DNA of 20,317 nt from UBA2767 sp964194535 (GTDB lineage Bacteria > Pseudomonadota > Alphaproteobacteria > Rhizobiales > Methyloligellaceae): positions 1 through 20,317 of the forward strand of contig CAXMMX010000025.1 of assembly GCA_964194535.1 (NCBI GenBank), read 5' to 3'. Positions within the stretch are counted from its first letter, which is position 1, and each line of letters opens with the position of its first letter. The notes beneath the pieces were generated by a model that was not told the DNA's origin, ran no database searches, and saw only the letters and a list, made by a program, of their open reading frames with translations. Shown here piece after piece: positions 15,743 through 20,317 of this stretch. The translations under genes were made by a program, and so were the position numbers.

Positions 15743-17431
15743 ATGAAGCGCGCGCTCGCCCTCGCATTGGGTTTGTTTATAAGTCATTCCTCCTTCGCAC
15801 TGGCCGCGACGGAGGATGCTGTACTGCGCGCACGCGAAGGCGCCGCCAACCTGCTGCGCGGGAAATACAGCGAAGCGATTGCGTCGTTTGATATAGCGCT
15901 CAAGGCAACGGACTTGGCCGACGTGCGCCGGGCTAATGTTCTCAATGACCGCGGCGTTGCCAAATGGCAGCTCAAGATGGTCAAGGAGGCCATCGCCGAT
16001 TTCAATAAATCGGTAAAACTCTTTCCCGATTACGCCATCGTCTACAACAACCGGGGCAATGCCCTCATGGATCTGGGCGAGCCTGAACAGGCGGTGGTCG
16101 ATTTCACTCGCGCCATCGAACTGGCGCCCGGTTACGGGGCCGCCTTCAACAATCGGGGCAATGCGCAACTGGCGCTTGAGCGCAAGGAAGACGCGCTGAA
16201 GGATTTCCGCAAGGCAATCCAGCTGATGCCGGCCAACGCGGTTCCCTATAATGGCCGGGGCAAGGCGCATACGGCGCTCGGCAGACCCTTCGCAGGCGTG
16301 CGCGATTTTTCACGTGCGCTAACCCTCAACGCAAAATATTCCGGTGCGCGCAAGAACCGGGGCGCTGCCTATCTGGAGCTTGATCGCAATGGAGACGCGG
16401 TGCGGGACTATACCGAGTTGATTGCCCAGCAGCCTGAAGTGCCACATTTATATTATGCGCGCGGCAAAGCTTATGCTCGCACCCGCCGCTACAATTCAGC
16501 CGTCAAGGATCTCACCAAAGCGATCAGCCTCGACGCGAATTATGCTGATAGCTACCGCGAGCGCGGCACGGCTTATCGCAAGGTCAAGCAGCTTGACAAA
16601 GCGCGTGAGGATTTGTCGACGGCCCTGATCCTCAACCCCGACGATACCGGTGCACTCATTGAGCGCGCCAACACCTATCGGCTTCTTGGTGTCGCGGAAG
16701 AGGGGCTGGTGGATGTGGACAAGGCCCTGTCGAACGAGCCGGGAAATGCAAAAGCGCTTGGCGTGCGCGGGCAGATATATGAATCCCTGGGCCGCCTCGA
16801 GGATGCCGTGAACGACTATAAAGCGGCGTTGACAGCCGATCCCCGGCTTTATGTTGCACGTGTACGCTTTCAGAAAATGGGTATCGCACCGCCGCCGCCG
16901 CCAATGCCCGAGGCCGTTGAGAGGCCCGTAAAAGGCTGGTGGGTCAGCCTGACACCGGCCGGGCACTATATCGCCACCAACCGCAGATATCCGAAGATGC
17001 GTGTGAGGCTGGAAATGTACGGCACGGGCAAACCGCAGATCCTCGACTGGACGTTGATGAAATACACCCTGCAGGGCATCGGCCTGTTGCGATACCGTGC
17101 CGGTGCGATGCGTGATGACCCTGCCAAAAACTATGACTACACGGCGATTATTGATTTATGGAAAGCCAAAGTGGTTGCGGTCGAACCCCAGGCGTGGGGC
17201 CGGCGAACTGCAAAGTGGGACTGGAAGATGGCGTCCGTGGTAGTGACTGACCCGGATGGTATCGCCAACGAAGTGACCCTGCGAAAGGCGCCGGCAGAGA
17301 CCATTGGACAGGGTGATCAGTTCTGGTTCAACGATGGCTGGTGGTCTCCTGGCGGCCGGCCTCAGACTCGCCGCCAGCCAAGACGGCGCAAGCCAAGCGG
17401 CGGTGGTTTGTTCGACTGGCTTTTCAACTAG
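15743..17431 (+). CDS. Exported tetratricopeptide-repeat protein with an unassigned C-terminal domain
   Basis: A 562-residue protein with a signal peptide (MKRALALALGLFISHSSFALA, cleavage near 21-22), so periplasmic or exported. Residues 64 to about 369 are nine consecutive 34-residue TPR units with the usual NRGNA/A-L-G/A-DF-AI-L-P pattern, and residues 24-57 form a degenerate tenth; this superhelix normally binds partner peptides. After a proline run (PPPPPMPEA, near 380) comes a Trp/Tyr-rich region (VKGWWVSLTPAGHYI..., about 393-520) I do not recognise, then a basic segment and the tail GGGLFDWLFN. The ATG follows AAGGAA by five bases. Its stop overlaps that of the convergent membrane-protein gene. 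Function unknown; an envelope scaffold is an inference. Confidence 0.88.
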   Translation: MKRALALALGLFISHSSFALAATEDAVLRAREGAANLLRGKYSEAIASFDIALKATDLADVRRANVLNDRGVAKWQLKMVKEAIADFNKSVKLFPDYAIVYNNRGNALMDLGEPEQAVVDFTRAIELAPGYGAAFNNRGNAQLALERKEDALKDFRKAIQLMPANAVPYNGRGKAHTALGRPFAGVRDFSRALTLNAKYSGARKNRGAAYLELDRNGDAVRDYTELIAQQPEVPHLYYARGKAYARTRRYNSAVKDLTKAISLDANYADSYRERGTAYRKVKQLDKAREDLSTALILNPDDTGALIERANTYRLLGVAEEGLVDVDKALSNEPGNAKALGVRGQIYESLGRLEDAVNDYKAALTADPRLYVARVRFQKMGIAPPPPPMPEAVERPVKGWWVSLTPAGHYIATNRRYPKMRVRLEMYGTGKPQILDWTLMKYTLQGIGLLRYRAGAMRDDPAKNYDYTAIIDLWKAKVVAVEPQAWGRRTAKWDWKMASVVVTDPDGIANEVTLRKAPAETIGQGDQFWFNDGWWSPGGRPQTRRQPRRRKPSGGGLFDWLFN

Positions 17432-18828
17432 GGTCCGGACTCACTATCGGTTCTGCTCCTGTAAATTTCAGCGAAGATATAAGCAGCGTACAGGAGCGCT
17501 AAATAGGCGTTGAGTTCAACCAGCTCCTCCCAGAACTGACCGTTAGTCCAAGAGCCGGGAAGGGCGCGCGCGTGGACCCACAATTCAATCTTCTCTGCGG
17601 TAATGAGCAGAAATGGCCAGATATAAAAAGGCCAGGCCCTCCATGTGAGGCTTGAACGTATGAGGCCTGGTACGTTTTTGTTACGGGTCGCGACATAAAT
17701 AGCCGTCAGGACAACAAGGATCGCGGAGAGCCCTTTCCGGACCGGGCCGGTAGTTATGTTGATAAGCAATTCGGGCGCATCGAATATGCGCAAATCGATC
17801 TCCCTGAAGAATATGACGAAGCAAAGGCAAGCCAATGATACGGCAGCCGGGCGTGAAGCTCCAGGATGTCTGGTCGCGTCACGGCAGAACAACGCGAAGG
17901 CGGTCGCCAACGCAACGGCCTGAAGGCCTTCAATCGGACCGCTCTCCTTTGCCATCCAGTAAGGGCCGGTGGACATCGTCCAGAGGGCAAGTGCGATGTT
18001 GAAGACAATGAGTGCGATGAGAAGCGATTGACGCAGGGCTGGTGGCCAGTGCCACGCAATAGCGCTCAACGTCGCAATCACAACCCCAAGCAGAGAAACG
18101 AGGAAGAGATTTGCCCTTCGCGCCGCCTCAGTGCCGGTTTTTTCAATTAATTTCTGGAATTCGATATTCGCCAGGCCGTGGAGCCTGATGTGTTCCCGCG
18201 CCAAGGTATTTAACCTTTTTGCGGTGGCCGCTTCAATCGGGTGACCGGATGCCAATTCCCCGGCAGCCAACTCACTTTGCATTAAAAATCCCAGAAACGC
18301 TTCGCGAGATCTGCCTGCGGCGGGGTCTTCCAATTGAACAGTTTCTAACTGTGATATCGCGGCAATCAGATGTTCGATTGTCCGGGTGTAGGCTTCGATC
18401 GTGGGAAAGGTATCGAGCTTTTTTGCCGATACGCCGGAGCGAATTTCGTCCAGATGGGAAAGACGTGCTCCTGCTGCCTCGAGGGAGCCGGTAAGTGCTG
18501 GCCCGAAATTGGAGCTGTTGAAACGGCCCCAGGCTTTGACGAAGCTACGGTGAATTTTATCGGTCTGCCCGTACTGATACCGCAGACGCCCGGTGAATTC
18601 CTCTGATTGGCCGGATGCGACAAAACCTGCCGAAACGGCCCGTTCCAGTTGCAAGTTATGAATGAGCCCGAGCTCATATTGGGAAAAAAACGCAAGCCGA
18701 TGGAGCTTGGTCATCTGGGAAGTAACAAGGTGAAACAGCAGCACCCCGGCAATGAAACCAATCCATAGTGTCGCTATGCACAGCAGGCTGTATCCAGGCC
18801 GGGATACCAACTGCTTGAACGGTGTCAT
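17428..18828 (-). CDS. Multi-spanning membrane protein with NIT-like extracytoplasmic sensor region
   Basis: A 466-residue protein. TM1 is at about 14-36; residues 37-238 are a helical, presumably periplasmic region containing HNLQLERAVSAGFVASG (57-73), which resembles the nitrate/nitrite-sensing (NIT) domain signature. TM2 is near 240-262 and six more segments follow to residue 455. This C-terminal part has conserved-looking acidic motifs, ESGPIEGLQ (295-303), FFREIDLR (340-347) and WEELVELN (433-440), which I associate from memory with an unnamed bacterial membrane family. No histidine kinase, GGDEF, EAL, HAMP or chemoreceptor module is present. The ATG at 18828 has GGGGGAG six bases upstream; a GTG at 18834 is too close to that site. 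The gene overlaps the TPR gene tail-to-tail by four bases. Function unknown. Confidence 0.8.
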   Translation of the reverse strand: MTPFKQLVSRPGYSLLCIATLWIGFIAGVLLFHLVTSQMTKLHRLAFFSQYELGLIHNLQLERAVSAGFVASGQSEEFTGRLRYQYGQTDKIHRSFVKAWGRFNSSNFGPALTGSLEAAGARLSHLDEIRSGVSAKKLDTFPTIEAYTRTIEHLIAAISQLETVQLEDPAAGRSREAFLGFLMQSELAAGELASGHPIEAATAKRLNTLAREHIRLHGLANIEFQKLIEKTGTEAARRANLFLVSLLGVVIATLSAIAWHWPPALRQSLLIALIVFNIALALWTMSTGPYWMAKESGPIEGLQAVALATAFALFCRDATRHPGASRPAAVSLACLCFVIFFREIDLRIFDAPELLINITTGPVRKGLSAILVVLTAIYVATRNKNVPGLIRSSLTWRAWPFYIWPFLLITAEKIELWVHARALPGSWTNGQFWEELVELNAYLALLYAAYIFAEIYRSRTDSESGP

Positions 18829-19005
18829 ACACACTCCCCCTAGCGTTCAACCCAGGTGCATCATATCACTTGACCACGGAGGGCTAACAAGGGACCGCAC
18901 TTGTCTACAATGCCATTTGACGGTCTGATCAAGCGGTAAATATGCAACGCGCTCAACCCTGAACGACGTATCAATGACATAGGAAAATGCGCGGATTTGA
19001 GAGTT

Positions 19006-19081
19006 TGGCTCCCCGGGCCGGACTCGAACCAGCGACCCAGCGGTTAACAGCCGCTTGCTCTACCAACTGAGCTACCGGGGA
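19006..19081 (-). tRNA. tRNA-Asn (GTT)
   Basis: An intact 76-base tRNA on the minus strand. Acceptor TCCCCGG pairs with CCGGGGA, discriminator G, and CCA is encoded (plus-strand 19006-19008). The D-arm GCTCAGTTGGTAGAGC, anticodon arm GCGGCTGTTAACCGC with GTT, and T-arm CTGGTTCGAGTCCGG are all as expected for alphaproteobacterial tRNA-Asn. Confidence 0.97.
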
Positions 19082-19175
19082 ACACGCAGGTTAAAAAAGC
19101 CTGCGAACCGCACCCGCTATAGCAAAAGCGTGATCATCATTCCAGACCAAGAATGAGAAGATTTTCAGAATAGAG

Positions 19176-19224
19176 TGGAGGCCACGCCCGGAATCGAACC
19201 GGGGTAAACGGATTTGCAGTCCGT
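19176..19224 (-). pseudogene. tRNA-Cys 3' fragment (anticodon arm to CCA), probable attachment-site scar
   Basis: On the minus strand the sequence runs through a complete anticodon arm (ACGGA-CTGCAAA-TCCGT, anticodon GCA for Cys), a four-base variable loop, a perfect T-arm (CCCGG-TTCGATT-CCGGG), the acceptor 3' strand CGTGGCC, discriminator T and CCA. Upstream of the anticodon arm there is no D-arm and no GGCCACG to pair with the acceptor, so the gene cannot make a tRNA. It lies 94 bases from tRNA-Asn in the same orientation. Loss of the 5' half with a perfect 3' half is the classic product of tyrosine-recombinase integration into a tRNA gene: the displaced 3' end stays beside the old chromosomal flank. 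Confidence 0.85.
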
Positions 19225-19244
19225 GATATAGCGATATTTTTTAG

Positions 19245-19517
19245 CGGTTTCCTGCGATAATTTCCATTTCATGTCGCGCTAAGCAATACGCCTTCCGCTT
19301 CCGCGAGTTCCTTCGCGTCATCGCCGCGCAAATAGAGTTTGTTGAAATTGAAGGGACAGGAAGAAAAAAATGGGCCGTCTTCGATGGCTGGGGCGAATTG
19401 CATAGCTATTGCTGGCAGCGCGAGGACGCTGAGGCGCTTGCCTTGACGCTTAATGGCCCGTCTCTGGAGTTGAAGCGCGGCAAGGAAAACGACACATCAC
19501 GGCGGGGCGACCAATGA
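19245..19517 (+). pseudogene. Startless ORF remnant
   Basis: An open plus-strand frame of 90 codons between a TAG at 19242 and a TGA at 19515, with no ATG, GTG or TTG in the first 50 codons. The part from 19332 reads as protein-like sequence (IEFVEIEGTGRKKWAVFD, then GWGELHSYCWQREDAEALAL) rather than noise. I do not recognise it. It starts within about 20 bases of the tRNA-Cys fragment, so it may be the decayed end of a gene carried by an integrated element. It could also be chance. Confidence 0.3.
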
Positions 19518-19578
19518 CGACGAGTAAAATTTTTGAGCCTTTAAATTTTTTCTTACCTGAAATGAGCTGTGCGGTTTT

Positions 19579-19653
19579 ATGTCCGCTTTCGGGGGTAAAG
19601 CAGACATTGTGAGCATGGGTCTCTAATGTCTGCTTTTGACCCAAAGCGGACAT
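19579..19653. repeat. Double-hairpin intergenic repeat ('MSALGQKQT' type)
   Basis: Four alternating copies of an 11-base word: ATGTCCGCTTT (19579-19589), AAAGCAGACAT (19597-19607), ATGTCTGCTTT (19626-19636) and AAAGCGGACAT (19643-19653). Copies 1 and 2 can form one hairpin, 3 and 4 another (each with at most one G-T or mismatch), and 1 also pairs perfectly with 4. Minus-strand translation gives MSALGQKQT...CFTPESGHKT, a string often annotated as a hypothetical protein in Hyphomicrobiales; it is better read as a dispersed repeat than as a gene. Confidence 0.75.
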
Positions 19654-19852
19654 TGACGCCATCCCCAAAGCGGGACTCTCCAGTCCGATCCGGCCAATAC
19701 TTGTGGCAGCCTGCACACTCCGCAATGCCGATCACGTAGAGAAGCGTGACCCAAGCGGTGATGACAAAATGGCGTGCAGTGGTTGCCGCCTGAATGCTGC
19801 CAATACAGCTTCTTTGCGCCTCTAAGTCGTTAAGTTGACAATGCCCTCCATA

Positions 19853-20317
19853 TTATTCGATCGTTTGACTTACCTTGAAACGTCGGAAAGCAATTCCGAG
19901 CAAGGGAACGGTTAGTGACCCGATGACGGTGAGCACTAGCCAACTGGTTATCGCAAGCCAAAGATACGATTGTCCGGTCGCGTCCAGTGCTGCAAATCCG
20001 GCGGCACCCGCTGCAACGACTGCTGTGACGATGATGATCGTCTTCAGGATGAAATCCACCAGCGTGCGGCCCAAAAACTCAAAGTCGACCCTGCCAACCG
20101 GCAGCAATCTCGTGGGAAATAGCAAGAATACCAGATTTTCGAGACCGTACAGCAGCAGGTTGGACGGCACAGTAAAAGCCATCAACGCGATCAGGACAAC
20201 CTGCGCGGCGGCGTCTTCAAAGAAAAGCAGCGTGCTGAAAATCATCACCAGTTCGATCGCGCTGGCGAGCAGCACTGGCACGACGAGCTGTCCTGCACAG
20301 ATCCGCCACGGAGCGAT
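19853..20317 (-). CDS. Partial integral membrane protein, possibly ABC-exporter-type permease (5' end outside window)
   Basis: The C-terminal 154 residues of a larger membrane protein; the frame is open to the window edge (beginning IAPWRICAGQLVVPVLL), so the GTG and ATG-like starts inside are internal. About four hydrophobic segments are visible with a conserved-looking stretch LFPTRLLPVGRVDFEFLGRTL between two of them. The pattern 'PWR...GQ' followed by 'FPTR...DF...GR' recalls large ABC-2/ABC-exporter-type permeases seen in several phyla, but this is from memory and unverified. It ends in a short basic tail (FRRFKVSQTIE). It lies to the right of the tRNA-Cys scar, so it may be carried by an integrated element. 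Confidence 0.6.
   Translation of the reverse strand: MAPWRICAGQLVVPVLLASAIELVMIFSTLLFFEDAAAQVVLIALMAFTVPSNLLLYGLENLVFLLFPTRLLPVGRVDFEFLGRTLVDFILKTIIIVTAVVAAGAAGFAALDATGQSYLWLAITSWLVLTVIGSLTVPLLGIAFRRFKVSQTIE

Larger units (their letters stand above)
19225..19852. other. Gene-poor stretch to the right of the tRNA-Cys scar
   Basis: This 628-base stretch holds the startless remnant and the double-hairpin repeat listed separately, and about 200 unassigned bases before the end of the membrane-protein gene. The minus-strand frame 19450-19725 is a translation of the repeat. No integrase, transposase or intact tRNA-Cys is visible. Confidence 0.5.

Noticed and set aside
19176..19260. Group I intron interrupting tRNA-Cys
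   Set aside because: Such introns split tRNAs inside the anticodon loop, but here the whole anticodon arm is intact on one side and no 5' half is found in the rest of the window.
19450..19725. 91-codon minus-strand ORF (MSALGQKQT type)
   Set aside because: It is the translation of the double-hairpin repeat; similar predicted proteins in other genomes are most likely the same artefact.

Overview
The window looks like a chromosomal segment from an alphaproteobacterium, probably Hyphomicrobiales or a near relative. This rests on the linked glnB-glnA pair, the ParE type, the style of the SufS/SufT/SufA proteins, the tRNA-Asn sequence and an intergenic repeat whose translation (MSALGQKQT...) I know from Hyphomicrobiales genomes. 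Base composition is moderately GC-rich. No species can be named from the sequence alone.

Layout. (1) 1-2481, plus strand: the end of a SUF iron-sulfur assembly operon (sufS, truncated by the window edge; sufT; sufA), then a small TfoX N-terminal-domain protein. (2) 2517-5123, minus strand: a cytoplasmic diguanylate cyclase and a RhlE-type DEAD-box RNA helicase. (3) 5373-6367, plus strand: a small membrane methyltransferase of the isoprenylcysteine/phospholipid methyltransferase type and a YCII-domain protein. (4) 6414-8462, minus strand: parE, topoisomerase IV subunit B. (5) 8463-9930: about 1.5 kb without a convincing gene, rich in palindromic and REP-like repeats, followed by a small three-helix membrane protein. 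(6) 10363-12341, minus strand: the nitrogen-control unit glnB-glnA, with a good sigma-54 -24/-12 promoter candidate upstream and a strong intrinsic terminator downstream. (7) 12497-14373, plus strand: a VOC-family protein translationally coupled to the bifunctional NAD(P)HX repair enzyme. (8) 14383-18828: an exported GH3 (NagZ-like) hydrolase on minus, divergent from an exported TPR protein on plus, which converges on a large membrane protein on minus with a NIT-like sensory region. (9) 19006-20317: an intact tRNA-Asn, then a tRNA-Cys surviving only as its 3' part. This looks like the attachment-site scar of an integrated element. Beyond it lie a startless ORF remnant, a double-hairpin repeat and the C-terminal part of a multi-spanning membrane protein running off the window.

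Most of the window is conserved housekeeping: Fe-S biogenesis, nitrogen assimilation, chromosome decatenation, cofactor repair. The parts deserving a second look are the truncated tRNA-Cys and what lies to its right, the NIT-like membrane protein with no recognisable output domain, the repeat patch upstream of parE, and the sigma-54 promoter of glnBA. I see no CRISPR array, transposase, integrase, toxin-antitoxin pair or recognisable defence system.
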